Assembly (NCBI GenBank): GCA_016722565.1
Contig: JADKIU010000002.1
Span: forward strand, 806,001 to 870,000
DNA from: Bacteroidota bacterium
GTDB lineage: Bacteria; Bacteroidota; Bacteroidia; 2-12-FULL-35-15
Reading direction: 5' to 3'
Length of the DNA: 64,000 nucleotides
Program-made: the position numbers and the translations under genes
Shown here: piece after piece, positions 17,717 through 25,927 of the stretch
Numbering within the stretch: the first letter of the stretch is position 1
How the letters are laid out: each line of letters begins with the position of its first letter
The notes under the pieces: model-generated
Databases searched by the model: none
Told to the model about the DNA's origin: nothing
Seen by the model: the letters and a program-made list of their open reading frames with translations, nothing else

Positions 17717-18106
17717 ATGAAACGTTTATTTCTCATCCTTTTATTTATCGCAACATCCATTGGGGTATTCGCGCAAAAAATGGACTGTTCAAAATTCAGA
17801 GATGGGAAATTTAAAACGGAAGAAAAATATGGTCTGCCACAAACAACCATCATCCGAAAAGGAGAATTTCAAAAAGAAAAAGTAAAAGGCGAAAGAGGCT
17901 ATTACGAGTTTATCGTAAAGTGGGTTGACGATTGCACGTATACGCTCACTCCTACTCCAAAAACATTGGCAAAAACACCTACTTCTCCAAAAGATGCGGT
18001 GCTCACAGTAACGATTATCGAAGTAAAAGAAAACTCCTATGTACAAACCACATCGTCCAACTACTCTACATTAAAATTGACCTTAGAAATTTTTAAAGTA
18101 AAATGA
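17717..18106 (+). CDS. Small exported protein, unknown function
   Basis: This is a 129-residue protein. ATG 17717 is preferred because it starts a clean signal peptide (MKRLFLILLFIATSIGVFAQ); the frame is open further upstream but that part has no signal and overlaps the antisense lipoprotein. The mature part begins KMDCSKFRDGKF and includes WVDDCTYTLTPTP, a pattern seen in small Bacteroidota exported proteins that carry no assigned function. Its stop overlaps the start of the next gene (ATGA), so the two are co-translated. Confidence 0.7.
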   Translation: MKRLFLILLFIATSIGVFAQKMDCSKFRDGKFKTEEKYGLPQTTIIRKGEFQKEKVKGERGYYEFIVKWVDDCTYTLTPTPKTLAKTPTSPKDAVLTVTIIEVKENSYVQTTSSNYSTLKLTLEIFKVK

Positions 18107-19209
18107 AAAAGCACCTCTATATTTTCGTATTGTTATTCGGATTTCTATCCGGAACGGCAAACGCTCAAACAATCGATACAATAATCAATGTTGGCAATGG
18201 ACAACAAATGCATTTTACAATCATTAAAGGAACAAATCCTCCTATTCTCTTTGAATCCGGATTAGGCAATGGCGGGGATGTTTGGAAAGGTATTACCAAA
18301 GAGATTGCAGAAGTTACAGGTGCAACGGTCATTACCTATGATCGATTGAGTTATGGAGAAAAGCCTGAAAACTATCAGATTGGTTTTGAAAACGAACTAA
18401 AGGCATTGGAAACCGGACTTTCAAAACTGGGGTATGCAAATAAAAACATGATGTCGGTTTCACATTCGCTGGGTGGGATGTATCAATCCTATTATGCTTC
18501 CCGCCATCCGAAAGAAGTAAAAGCTGCGGTATTCATTGATGATGCGAATGTATGTTCATTAACCGCTTATTTTAAAATGATCAATACACCTCCAGCTAAT
18601 GATGTCGACAAATACATTGCTGAAATTTTGGAAGTCGTTCGCAAGAACCCAATGCCGGTAAATATTCCATTAATCGATATTGTTGCTGTAGGACATACGG
18701 ATGAAAATGGAGACATGGATACGGTTTGGCAAAACTGCCATGCACAATTTGTTGCTGCATCACCGGAGCGAAAACTACTATTAGCTTATGGTGTTGGACA
18801 TGCCATATTTGTTGACAACCCAACACTTGTCATCAATGCCATTATTACGCAGTATGCAAATTATGTTGTCCCAAAACAAAAAGCAATTTTATTAGAAAGA
18901 GCAAATACGTTGGCGTTGAAGATGGCAAACGAAAACAAAAAGAATGAGATTAAATGTGGACAATCAGAAGATGATTTAACAACCTGGGGCTACTCCTTTC
19001 TTGAAAAGAATGAAACAGAAAAAGCCATTGAAGTCTTTAAATTAAATGTCCTTCTAAATCCCGAAGGCTGGAACACCTACGATTGTTTAGGTGAAGCGTA
19101 TTTAAAGGCAGGAAAAAAGGATTTAGCCATCTTAAATTATAAAAAATCGCTGGAGCTTAATCCTAAAAATGAGAATGCAACAAAAGTATTGATGGAACTC
19201 CAAAAATAG
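18103..19209 (+). CDS. Exported alpha/beta-hydrolase with C-terminal TPR motifs
   Basis: This 368-residue protein has a signal peptide (MKKHLYIFVLLFGFLSGTANA) and an alpha/beta-hydrolase domain: oxyanion region LFESGLGNGGDVW, nucleophile elbow SHSLGG, and a late GVGHAIF histidine. After about residue 285, two TPR-like helices pairs follow (WGYSFLEKNETEKAIEVFKL and YDCLGEAYLKAGKKDLAILN). The reaction is unknown; hydrolases of this type act as esterases or peptidases. Its start overlaps the stop of the preceding gene. The hydrolase-TPR combination suggests a periplasmic enzyme that docks on a partner. Confidence 0.8.
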   Translation: MKKHLYIFVLLFGFLSGTANAQTIDTIINVGNGQQMHFTIIKGTNPPILFESGLGNGGDVWKGITKEIAEVTGATVITYDRLSYGEKPENYQIGFENELKALETGLSKLGYANKNMMSVSHSLGGMYQSYYASRHPKEVKAAVFIDDANVCSLTAYFKMINTPPANDVDKYIAEILEVVRKNPMPVNIPLIDIVAVGHTDENGDMDTVWQNCHAQFVAASPERKLLLAYGVGHAIFVDNPTLVINAIITQYANYVVPKQKAILLERANTLALKMANENKKNEIKCGQSEDDLTTWGYSFLEKNETEKAIEVFKLNVLLNPEGWNTYDCLGEAYLKAGKKDLAILNYKKSLELNPKNENATKVLMELQK

Positions 19210-19323
19210 GTTTTAGCACATTTCATTTACATTAGGAAACATCAGCTTTCTCGCTGCTACGACCACTGATGAATGTCAGTTCCCGCCATTCAGATTCTCC
19301 GATTTTTCAAACACATTTTTTCG

Positions 19324-19331
19324 TACTTTTG
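19324..19331 (+). promoter_or_regulatory. Possible -7 element upstream of rpe
   Basis: TACTTTTG fits the TAnnTTTG consensus and lies 50 bases before the rpe ATG. No TTTG box is found at the right distance upstream, so this is a partial match only. Confidence 0.35.
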
Positions 19332-19380
19332 TACTCATAAAATTACATTTTCCATCAACCATTATACATATTACATTTCT

Positions 19381-20031
19381 ATGAGCCATCTAATTGCCCC
19401 TTCCATTCTATCTGCCGATTTTGCCAACATCCAACGCGATGTGGAAATGATTAATAAAAGTGAAGCAGATTGGTTTCATGTGGACATTATGGATGGGATG
19501 TTTGTTCCGAACATTTCATTTGGCTTCCCGGTAATCAAAGCCATTAAAAAACATGCTACCAAACCGTTGGACGTGCATTTGATGATCAACGACCCTGACA
19601 GATATTTACAAACGTTTAAAGAAGCCGGAGCGGATGTTTTGACCGTTCATTTGGAAGCTTGTAACCATTTGCACAGAACAATTCAGGGGATTAAAGCGTT
19701 AGGTATGAAAGCCGGTGTTGCGATTAACCCGCATACCTCTGCTAATTTATTGATGGACATTATTGCAGATATTGATTTAGTATGTGTGATGAGTGTTAAT
19801 CCAGGGTTTGGCGGACAGAAATTTATTGAAAATACGTATCATAAAATTCAAACATTAAAAGAAATGATTCGTGCCACCAAGTCGAAAGCCTTGATTGAAA
19901 TTGATGGTGGTGTGGACATGAACAACTATAAAAAACTGATTGAATACGGTGCTGATGTGCTGGTAGCAGGAAATACAGTATTTTCATCGGCTGACCCAAG
20001 CAAAACTATTGGGGAGTTGAAGAAAGTATAA
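19381..20031 (+). CDS. rpe: Ribulose-phosphate 3-epimerase
   Basis: This 216-residue TIM-barrel enzyme interconverts ribulose 5-phosphate and xylulose 5-phosphate in the pentose phosphate pathway. The family motifs are complete: IAPSILSADFANI at the start, VDIMDGMFVPNISFG, LDVHLMINDP, VMSVNPGFGGQKF and EIDGGVDMNNY. ATG 19381 is chosen because it lies just before IAPSILSAD; the longer open frame upstream has no family match. The stop is directly followed by a repeat element, and a decayed copy of the gene's last codons recurs at about 20240-20272. Confidence 0.96.
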   Translation: MSHLIAPSILSADFANIQRDVEMINKSEADWFHVDIMDGMFVPNISFGFPVIKAIKKHATKPLDVHLMINDPDRYLQTFKEAGADVLTVHLEACNHLHRTIQGIKALGMKAGVAINPHTSANLLMDIIADIDLVCVMSVNPGFGGQKFIENTYHKIQTLKEMIRATKSKALIEIDGGVDMNNYKKLIEYGADVLVAGNTVFSSADPSKTIGELKKV

Positions 20032-20033
20032 TC

Positions 20034-20219
20034 GCCACAGACCTTGCCTACCGGCAGGCAGGTTCACGGATCAAAAATTTGAAAAAATGAATTCATCAGA
20101 TTAAATCCGCGTAATGCGGATTTATTTTTAGAAAAAGAAACAATTAAATTATTACCCATAGTTTTCATTAAAAATCAGAGTAATTCTTTTAACAAATAAA
20201 AAATCTGTGAATCTGTGGC
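20034..20219. repeat. Miniature inverted-repeat element A, copy 1
   Basis: The ends are GCCACAGA...TTCACGGAT on the left (split by an insertion) and ATCTGTGAATCTGTGGC (20203-20219) on the right, complementary over about 17 bases. The interior is AT-rich and non-coding. Two other copies are at 20273-20426 and 37464-37587. Copies 1 and 2 fill the rpe-crtI gap (20032-20439). Confidence 0.8.
20042..20062. repeat. CCTGCC...GGCAGG micro-palindrome inserted in the repeat end
   Basis: Twenty-one bases split the left terminal repeat of element A: other copies read GCCACAGA-TTCAC with nothing between. The inserted sequence ends TGCCTACCGGCAGGCAGG. Near-identical palindromes occur at 59583-59602 and 59807-59827 inside tRNA-Leu copies. 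Confidence 0.75.
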
Positions 20220-20272
20220 AAAAATTAACAATGTGTCAATAAAACCATTGCAGAATTGAAAAAAGGAGAATC

Positions 20273-20426
20273 GCCACAGATTCACAGATCAAAAATTAAA
20301 AAAATGAATTAATCAGATTAAATCCGCTTAAGCGAATTATTTATTGAAAAGAAATAAAAATAGATCCACCGATTTCATAAAAAAATCATAGAGCTTATTT
20401 TAATAAAAAATCTGTGAATCTGTGGC
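20273..20426. repeat. Miniature inverted-repeat element A, copy 2
   Basis: The left end GCCACAGATTCACAGAT (20273-20289) is the exact complement of the right end ATCTGTGAATCTGTGGC (20410-20426). The 30-odd bases before it resemble the rpe 3' end that precedes copy 1, so element and flank appear duplicated together. The right end reaches to within 14 bases of the crtI start. Confidence 0.85.
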
Positions 20427-20439
20427 AAAAACCAACACC

Positions 20440-21915
20440 GTGTCAAAAAAAGTAATCGTAATAGGAGCCGGATTTGCCGGTTTATCAGCCGCCACCACCT
20501 TAGCACAACAAGGCTTCGATGTTACCCTTCTTGAAAAAAATAAAGAATTGGGTGGTCGTGCCCGCAAACTGGAAATAGACGGATTTACCTTTGATATGGG
20601 TCCAAGCTGGTATTGGATGCCCGATGTTTTTGAAAACTACTTTTCACAATTCAACACTACTGTTGCTCAACAGTACGATTTAATCCGATTAGACCCTTCG
20701 TATGCCGTATTCTTCAGCAAGGAAGAAGTGATGCGCATCCCTGCCAACCTCGATGAATTTTATCAACTGTTTGAAAAGCACGAACCGGGAAGCAGCATCC
20801 AGCTGAAAAAGTTTCTGGAGGAGGCCAAATACAAATACGAAGTGAGCATGAGCGACTTCGTTCACAAACCGAGCTTGAGTATTTTTGAATTTGTCGACTT
20901 ACGCATTTTAAACGCTGCACTCAAAATGGATTTGTTTAAATCCATCAGCAAATACATTCACAAACATTTTAAAAATCAACAATTGATTCAATTGTTGGAA
21001 TTCCCTGTTTTGTTTTTGGGCGCTAAACCCAACGAAACACCGGCTTTGTACAGCATGATGAATTATGCCGACATTGTTTTAGGAACTTGGTATCCAATGG
21101 GTGGCATGTTTAAAATTGTGGAAGCAATGGTGAATGTTGCAAAACAGCAAGGTGTGAAAATTAAATCAGGAGAAGTTGTTTCGAAAATAAATGTAGAAAA
21201 CGGGCGTGCGAAAAGTGTTGTCTCCAATGGCATTACACACGAAGCCGATGTGGTTATTGCATCAGCCGATTATCACCACGTTGAACAAAAACTATTGGAA
21301 GAAAAATACCGTAATTACTCTGAGAGTTATTGGAAGTCGCGTAAAATGGCACCTTCCTGCCTGATGTATTATTTAGGCATTGATAAAAAAATTGAAGGAT
21401 TGGAGCATCATAATTTATTTTTTGATACCCCTTTTGATTTGCATGCAGAAGAAATTTACGACCGACCACAATGGCCAACACAACCACTCTTCTACTCTAC
21501 TTGCGCCTCCAAAACAGATCGCACGGTAGCACCCGAGGGAAAAGAAAATTTAGTACTTTTAATACCGATAGCAGTCGATATCGAAGATACCGAAGCCATT
21601 CGCGAAAAGTATTTTAATATCATGATGGACCGGTTGGAGCATTTAACCGGACAATCCATCAAACAACATGTGATTGTAAAAAAGAGTTATGCCATCAACG
21701 ACTTTAAAGCAGATTACAACTCGTTTGGCGGTAATGCTTATGGATTGGCAAATATTTTAAAACAAACAGCGATTTTAAAACCATCGCTAAAGAATAAAAA
21801 GGTACAGAATTTGTATTACGCGGGGCAATTAACCGTTCCGGGGCCGGGAGTGCCACCGAGTATTATTTCGGGACAAGTGGCAGCGAGTGAAGTGATTAAG
21901 TTACTAGGTGACTAG
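20440..21915 (+). CDS. crtI: Phytoene desaturase (CrtI type)
   Basis: CrtI (about 491 aa) is an FAD-dependent, membrane-associated enzyme that converts phytoene to lycopene by successive desaturations. The dinucleotide-binding motif is at the very start (VIVIGAGFAGLSAATTL), followed by LGGRARKLEIDGFTFDMGPS and, at the C-terminus, the carotenoid oxidoreductase signature region (NLYYAGQLTVPGPGVPPSII). I prefer GTG 20440 (MSKKVIVIG) over GTG 20422, because the latter lies in the end of repeat element A. The last codons (LGD) and the TAG stop are formed by the first GTGACTAG repeat unit. crtB follows. Confidence 0.9.
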   Translation: MSKKVIVIGAGFAGLSAATTLAQQGFDVTLLEKNKELGGRARKLEIDGFTFDMGPSWYWMPDVFENYFSQFNTTVAQQYDLIRLDPSYAVFFSKEEVMRIPANLDEFYQLFEKHEPGSSIQLKKFLEEAKYKYEVSMSDFVHKPSLSIFEFVDLRILNAALKMDLFKSISKYIHKHFKNQQLIQLLEFPVLFLGAKPNETPALYSMMNYADIVLGTWYPMGGMFKIVEAMVNVAKQQGVKIKSGEVVSKINVENGRAKSVVSNGITHEADVVIASADYHHVEQKLLEEKYRNYSESYWKSRKMAPSCLMYYLGIDKKIEGLEHHNLFFDTPFDLHAEEIYDRPQWPTQPLFYSTCASKTDRTVAPEGKENLVLLIPIAVDIEDTEAIREKYFNIMMDRLEHLTGQSIKQHVIVKKSYAINDFKADYNSFGGNAYGLANILKQTAILKPSLKNKKVQNLYYAGQLTVPGPGVPPSIISGQVAASEVIKLLGD

Positions 21916-22008
21916 GTGACTAGGTAACTAAGTGACTAAGTAATTAGGTGATTGTTCATTAGAAACGTCATTGCGAGTCACGCTTTTTAGCGTGATGTGG
22001 CAATCTCA
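21902..22008. repeat. Octamer array and CGTCATTGCGAG element between crtI and crtB
   Basis: Five to six GTGACTAG-type units (21902-21952) begin inside the last codons of crtI. CGTCATTGCGAG follows at 21966-21977; the internal hairpin TCACGC/GCGTGA and GGCAATCTC complete a second dispersed element. This separates crtI from crtB by 142 bases. Confidence 0.75.
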
Positions 22009-22057
22009 ATTAAAAAGGAAACTGGGTTAGATTGAAAGAAAAAAAGTAATAAAGAAA

Positions 22058-22894
22058 ATGAATTTATACAACGAAGTCTCTTACAAATGCAGCAAGCTGG
22101 TTACCAACAGCTACAGCACTTCCTTTTCCTTAGGGGTAAGTTTGTTGCATAAAGATTTTGTGTTGCCGATACATGCCATTTATGGTTTTGTACGTTTTGC
22201 CGATGAAATTGTAGATAGTTTCCATACGAGCGACAAACGCGCTTTGCTCGATCGTTTTACGAAAGATACACACGATGCCATCAAGGACAAGATCAGCTTG
22301 AATCCGATTTTACAGAGCTTTCAGGATACCGTTAACAAATACAACATCGACATCGAACTTATCAATACATTTCTGAGAAGTATGGAAATGGATTTGGATA
22401 AAAACGCTTATAACCAAGCGGGTTATGAAGAATACATTTTAGGTTCAGCAGAAGTAGTTGGCTTGATGTGTTTGAAAATATTTGTAGAAGGAGACGAAAA
22501 AGAATACCAACGTTTAAAGCACGATGCGATGAAATTGGGTTCTGCATTTCAGAAAATCAATTTCCTGCGCGACTTAAAAGCCGATGTGCATACCTTGGGC
22601 AGAGCCTATTTCCCGGGATTCGACCCCAACAATTTTAATGCAGCAACTAAAAAAGAAATTGAAGCGGATATCCAAAAAGATTTCGATGCCGGCTTAAGAG
22701 GCATCAAAGAACTTCCGCGCAAAGCCCGATTGGGTGTTTATTTGGCGTACATCTATTACATCTCCTTATTCAAAAAAATACAAAATACACCACCCGAAAA
22801 AGTAATGCATTCTCGTATCCGTATTTCGGATTCAAAAAAATACATGCTGTTTATGGGCTCGTATTTTAAGCATCAACTCAACATCATTAAATAA
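22058..22894 (+). CDS. crtB: Phytoene synthase
   Basis: CrtB (278 aa) condenses two geranylgeranyl diphosphates to phytoene, the first committed carotenoid step. It has both aspartate-rich Mg-diphosphate motifs of the squalene/phytoene synthase family: DEIVD at residues 49-53 and DLKAD in NFLRDLKADVHTLGRAYFPG near residue 170. The N-terminal YKCSKLVTNSYSTSFSLGV is also typical. Its TAA overlaps the ATG of the next gene by one base (TAATG), so translation is coupled. Confidence 0.95.
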   Translation: MNLYNEVSYKCSKLVTNSYSTSFSLGVSLLHKDFVLPIHAIYGFVRFADEIVDSFHTSDKRALLDRFTKDTHDAIKDKISLNPILQSFQDTVNKYNIDIELINTFLRSMEMDLDKNAYNQAGYEEYILGSAEVVGLMCLKIFVEGDEKEYQRLKHDAMKLGSAFQKINFLRDLKADVHTLGRAYFPGFDPNNFNAATKKEIEADIQKDFDAGLRGIKELPRKARLGVYLAYIYYISLFKKIQNTPPEKVMHSRIRISDSKKYMLFMGSYFKHQLNIIK

Positions 22895-23391
22895 TGAAGC
22901 AGCTGATCTTTCTCTTTTTATTTTTTATTGGCACCACTACCTTCGCACAAACCATCACTACAGATGCGCTTAGAAGAAGTTACCAGCAAGTGAGCACCGA
23001 CAGCGCAACCTGTGCTAAACTCTATAAAAAAATTTCCTCGTCTACCGATTCCGATAATATACAAATAGCCTATCGCGGAGCCATCACCGCCTCCATGGCC
23101 AATCATTCGAAAGATAAAAAGGAGAAACTAAATTTATTCAACACCGGCAAAAAGTTGTTAGAACAATCCATTGCGAGCGATAGCGCCAACATCGAAACGC
23201 GTTTTTTACGCTTCACCATTCAATGCAACGCTCCCAAAGCATTGAACTATAACAAGCAGTTGAAAGCCGACAAAGACTTTATTATAAAGCAGTATACAAA
23301 CGTTAGCAACCTCGCTGTAAAACGCATGATTTCCTCTTTTGCCCAACAATGCAGTGCCTTATCTGAAACCGAAAAACAAAAACTGAAATAA
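22894..23391 (+). CDS. Exported protein of unknown function in the carotenoid operon
   Basis: This 165-residue protein has a signal peptide (MKQLIFLFLFFIGTTTFAQ). The mature part is helical and Lys-rich, with segments such as KEKLNLFNTGKKLLEQSIAS that resemble a single helical-repeat domain. I recognise no family. It overlaps crtB by one base and ends directly against the cruF start, so it is a fixed part of the operon. A role in carotenoid placement in the envelope is possible but unproven. Confidence 0.65.
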   Translation: MKQLIFLFLFFIGTTTFAQTITTDALRRSYQQVSTDSATCAKLYKKISSSTDSDNIQIAYRGAITASMANHSKDKKEKLNLFNTGKKLLEQSIASDSANIETRFLRFTIQCNAPKALNYNKQLKADKDFIIKQYTNVSNLAVKRMISSFAQQCSALSETEKQKLK

Positions 23392-24030
23392 ATGACGAGC
23401 GAACAAAAAGATAAACGCCTTTTTGTAGCTACAATCATTCTTGTAGTTTTTCATGCTGTTGGAATTATCGGTATCCAGTCCGATTACAAAGCATTGTTTT
23501 TAATGTGTACGCCTTTCAACTTATTATTAAGCATTGGTTTGTTATTCTGGAACCATACCGACTACTCTAAATCGTTTTACATTTTTGTATTGCTCACCTT
23601 TTTAACCGGCTATTTTATTGAAGTAGCAGGAGTAAAAACCGGAATCATATTCGGACAGTATGCCTATGGCAAAACCTTAGGATTTAAACTCCTGGATGTG
23701 CCTATAATCATTGGCGTTAATTGGCTCATGCTCATTTACTGTATCGGTGTTATTTCCAACAAACTTCAGGTTTCGGCATTGGTAAAAAGTATTTTTGGAG
23801 CAGCGGCATTAACCACCCTCGACTTTTTTATTGAAGCGGTTGCCATCCGATACGATTTTTGGAAATGGGCGAACTACACACCACCCGTTCAAAATTTTGT
23901 TGCTTGGTTCATTGTTTCATTTGTATTGTTATTTCTATTTCATTCGCTTTCATTCAACAAAACAAACAAATTGGCGCAAGGATTATTTTTAATACAATTG
24001 GTCTTTTTTATCCTCTTATCGGTTTTGTAA
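23392..24030 (+). CDS. cruF: Carotenoid 1',2'-hydratase-like protein (CruF, DUF422)
   Basis: This 212-residue integral membrane protein has about six hydrophobic helices and the DUF422/CruF landmarks: GYFIEVAGVKTGIIFGQYAYG, LDVPIIIGVNWLML and TTLDFFIEAVAIRYDFWKW. CruF adds water to the psi end of gamma-carotene, making the 1'-hydroxy group found in myxol, saproxanthin and flexixanthin. It directly abuts the previous gene and is followed without a gap by a lycopene cyclase, consistent with modification of one end and cyclisation of the other. Confidence 0.85.
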   Translation: MTSEQKDKRLFVATIILVVFHAVGIIGIQSDYKALFLMCTPFNLLLSIGLLFWNHTDYSKSFYIFVLLTFLTGYFIEVAGVKTGIIFGQYAYGKTLGFKLLDVPIIIGVNWLMLIYCIGVISNKLQVSALVKSIFGAAALTTLDFFIEAVAIRYDFWKWANYTPPVQNFVAWFIVSFVLLFLFHSLSFNKTNKLAQGLFLIQLVFFILLSVL

Positions 24031-24705
24031 ATGCAGTATTACTACTTACTCATATTAGCCTTTACCCTCTCCTACCCGCTTTTCAAAAGTTTTGAAACGA
24101 AGATTCAATTCTACAAAAAGTGGTATGCGTTAATGCCGGCCATCACCATTGCAGCCGTACTATTTATTGCCTGGGACATTTGGTTTACAAGCATGGGCAT
24201 GTGGTATTTCAACCACAACTATGTTACAGGAATGTTTCTTGTCAATCTTCCCATTGAAGAATGGTTGTTCTTTTTTATCACACCATTTTCTTGTGTATTT
24301 ATTTATGAAGTATTGAACTATTTCATCAAACAAAATGTATTCGCCAAATCCTCCAAACTGATTTCGAGCATCCTGATTATTGGTTTGTTTGCCATTGCAT
24401 TTTTGAACATCGAAAAAATGTATACCGCCTTTACATTTATCGCGTTGGCATCCTTTCTGATTTACCATCAATTCATTAATAAATCAGCGTATTTGCCACG
24501 ATTTTACCTTACCTGGCTCATTTGTATGATTCCTTTCCTCATTGTGAATGGATTACTTACAGCAATTCCAATTATTACCTATAACAAACTGCACATCTTA
24601 AATATTCGTATATACACCATACCGATTGAAGACATGTTCTACGGAATGCTCAACATTCTTTTGGTGATTAGTATTTATGAATATTTAAAACAAAGAAAAA
24701 AATGA
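24031..24705 (+). CDS. Lycopene beta-cyclase, CrtYcd-type fused membrane protein
   Basis: This 224-residue multi-spanning protein has the two-fold repeat of the CrtYc/CrtYd lycopene cyclase family: LPIEEWLFFFITPFSCVFIYE in the first half and IPIEDMFYGMLNILLVISIYE in the second, each with the P-[IE]-E-[ED] core. These enzymes form beta-ionone rings at carotenoid ends. In Bacteroidota the two halves are usually fused, as here. Its stop overlaps the next start (ATGA). Confidence 0.85.
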   Translation: MQYYYLLILAFTLSYPLFKSFETKIQFYKKWYALMPAITIAAVLFIAWDIWFTSMGMWYFNHNYVTGMFLVNLPIEEWLFFFITPFSCVFIYEVLNYFIKQNVFAKSSKLISSILIIGLFAIAFLNIEKMYTAFTFIALASFLIYHQFINKSAYLPRFYLTWLICMIPFLIVNGLLTAIPIITYNKLHILNIRIYTIPIEDMFYGMLNILLVISIYEYLKQRKK

Positions 24706-25346
24706 AATACGAAGTATTCACACATCCATTAAAAAGTCAATTCATCACGTGTAAACGAATTATCCCACTCTTTTTTTTAATTATAATGTCTAACCTACTC
24801 TTTTCTCAGGCTCCTACTTCCTCCGAACTTTACAATTTTAACGCATCCAGAAACAAAACAACCACCCGCGGCTTACAATTTTTAGGTGGGTTGGCTGTTG
24901 CAAACATGGGCGTGAGCGGTTATATGTATTACAACACCAAAGGCGTTGAAAAATCCTTCCACGAAATGAATGTGATGTGGAATGGGGTGAATACGGTTAT
25001 CGCTGTTGTGAGTCTCTTGCCGAAAGATAGAAACGATTTGAATCTGGCAAAAACACTGAGCTGGCAAAGCAATACTGAAGCCACATACATTGGAGCAGCA
25101 GCATTGGACTTATTGTATTCAACAGCCGGACTCTATCTCACCGAACGCGCCAAGAATGATTTTGCGCAACACGACCGATTCAAAGGCTGGGGAAATTCAT
25201 TGATATACAATGGTGGTGTATTATTTTTATTTGACACTGGCATGTATATTGCACATAAACGCAACGGAAAAAAATTAAATAAAATGATGGATAAAATTAA
25301 TATTTCAACAGGTGGTGCAGGCATAAAACTCACCTTGCACATTTAG
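24702..25346 (+). CDS. Membrane protein of unknown function in the carotenoid operon
   Basis: This 214-residue protein has a hydrophobic N-terminal segment (RIIPLFFLIIMSNLLFSQ) and several moderately hydrophobic helices (GLQFLGGLAVANMGVSGYMY, MWNGVNTVIAVVSLL, YIGAAALDLLYSTAGLYL). I recognise no family. Its ATG lies in the cyclase stop (ATGA), so it is the last translationally coupled gene of the carotenoid operon. A role in carotenoid transport or anchoring is only an inference from position. Confidence 0.65.
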   Translation: MKYEVFTHPLKSQFITCKRIIPLFFLIIMSNLLFSQAPTSSELYNFNASRNKTTTRGLQFLGGLAVANMGVSGYMYYNTKGVEKSFHEMNVMWNGVNTVIAVVSLLPKDRNDLNLAKTLSWQSNTEATYIGAAALDLLYSTAGLYLTERAKNDFAQHDRFKGWGNSLIYNGGVLFLFDTGMYIAHKRNGKKLNKMMDKINISTGGAGIKLTLHI

Positions 25347-25424
25347 TTTTATTTAATATCTTTATTGTAAGAAACAAAAACAGAAAACAGCTTTCATATT
25401 TAACGCAATCAAATACAAAAACAA

Positions 25425-25862
25425 ATGAATAAAAAAATCATCGGATTACTTGGATTAGCAATTGCTTTGAGCACAACAGCTGTTGCGCAAACAGCAACAA
25501 CTGGAGCAGCAAAACCGAAAACTGCTGCAGCACCAAAATTAACAGACAAAGATATTTTGATGTGTGATAAAAACTGGCAAGTGGTATCCGTTGAAGAATG
25601 GGGTGTGGTAACAAAACCACCTGCAGAAATCAACAAAACCGACATGTTGAAATTAACACAAGATGGAAAGTTTGAGCTCATCATGTTTGGAAAGAAAAAA
25701 TCGGGTACATGGACAAAATCCGGACAAAATATTTATTTCACGGATACTGAAACAAAAACAAAATTTTATTACAAAGTGATCGTTGCGGAAGCCGGGAAAC
25801 TAAAAGTGGATCATTACAGCGATGAGCAAGGGCATTCGATATTTGAGTACGAGGTAAAATAA
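25425..25862 (+). CDS. Exported lipocalin-like protein
   Basis: This 145-residue protein has a signal peptide (MNKKIIGLLGLAIALSTTAVAQ) followed by an Ala/Thr/Lys linker. The rest has the small antiparallel-barrel pattern common in Bacteroidota 'lipocalin-like' proteins: KNWQVVSVEEWG, LKLTQDGKFELIMFGKKKSGTW, IYFTDTETKTKFYYKVIVAEAGKLKVDHY. Ligand unknown; a lipophilic pigment would fit the neighbourhood but is not shown. It lies convergent to crtD with an inverted repeat between them. Confidence 0.65.
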   Translation: MNKKIIGLLGLAIALSTTAVAQTATTGAAKPKTAAAPKLTDKDILMCDKNWQVVSVEEWGVVTKPPAEINKTDMLKLTQDGKFELIMFGKKKSGTWTKSGQNIYFTDTETKTKFYYKVIVAEAGKLKVDHYSDEQGHSIFEYEVK

Positions 25863-25927
25863 GTTCAACGTTGAAAAGTCCAAAGTTGGAAAGTTTTTAA
25901 GTTCAACTTTCAACGTTGGACTTTTTA
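25861..25927. terminator. Bidirectional palindrome between convergent genes
   Basis: AAGTTCAACGTTG at the left and CAACGTTGGACTT at the right, with internal AAGTCCAA and TTCAACTTTC copies, form a large imperfect hairpin with T/A tracts on both sides. It covers the stops of both convergent genes, so it can end transcription from either side. The repeated GTTCAACTTT words suggest it is also a dispersed repeat. Confidence 0.6.

Noticed and set aside
22894..23391. Carotenoid hydroxylase (CrtZ) in the carotenoid operon
   Set aside because: The protein is exported and has no His-box motifs or multiple membrane helices; no CrtZ or CrtW is visible in the window.
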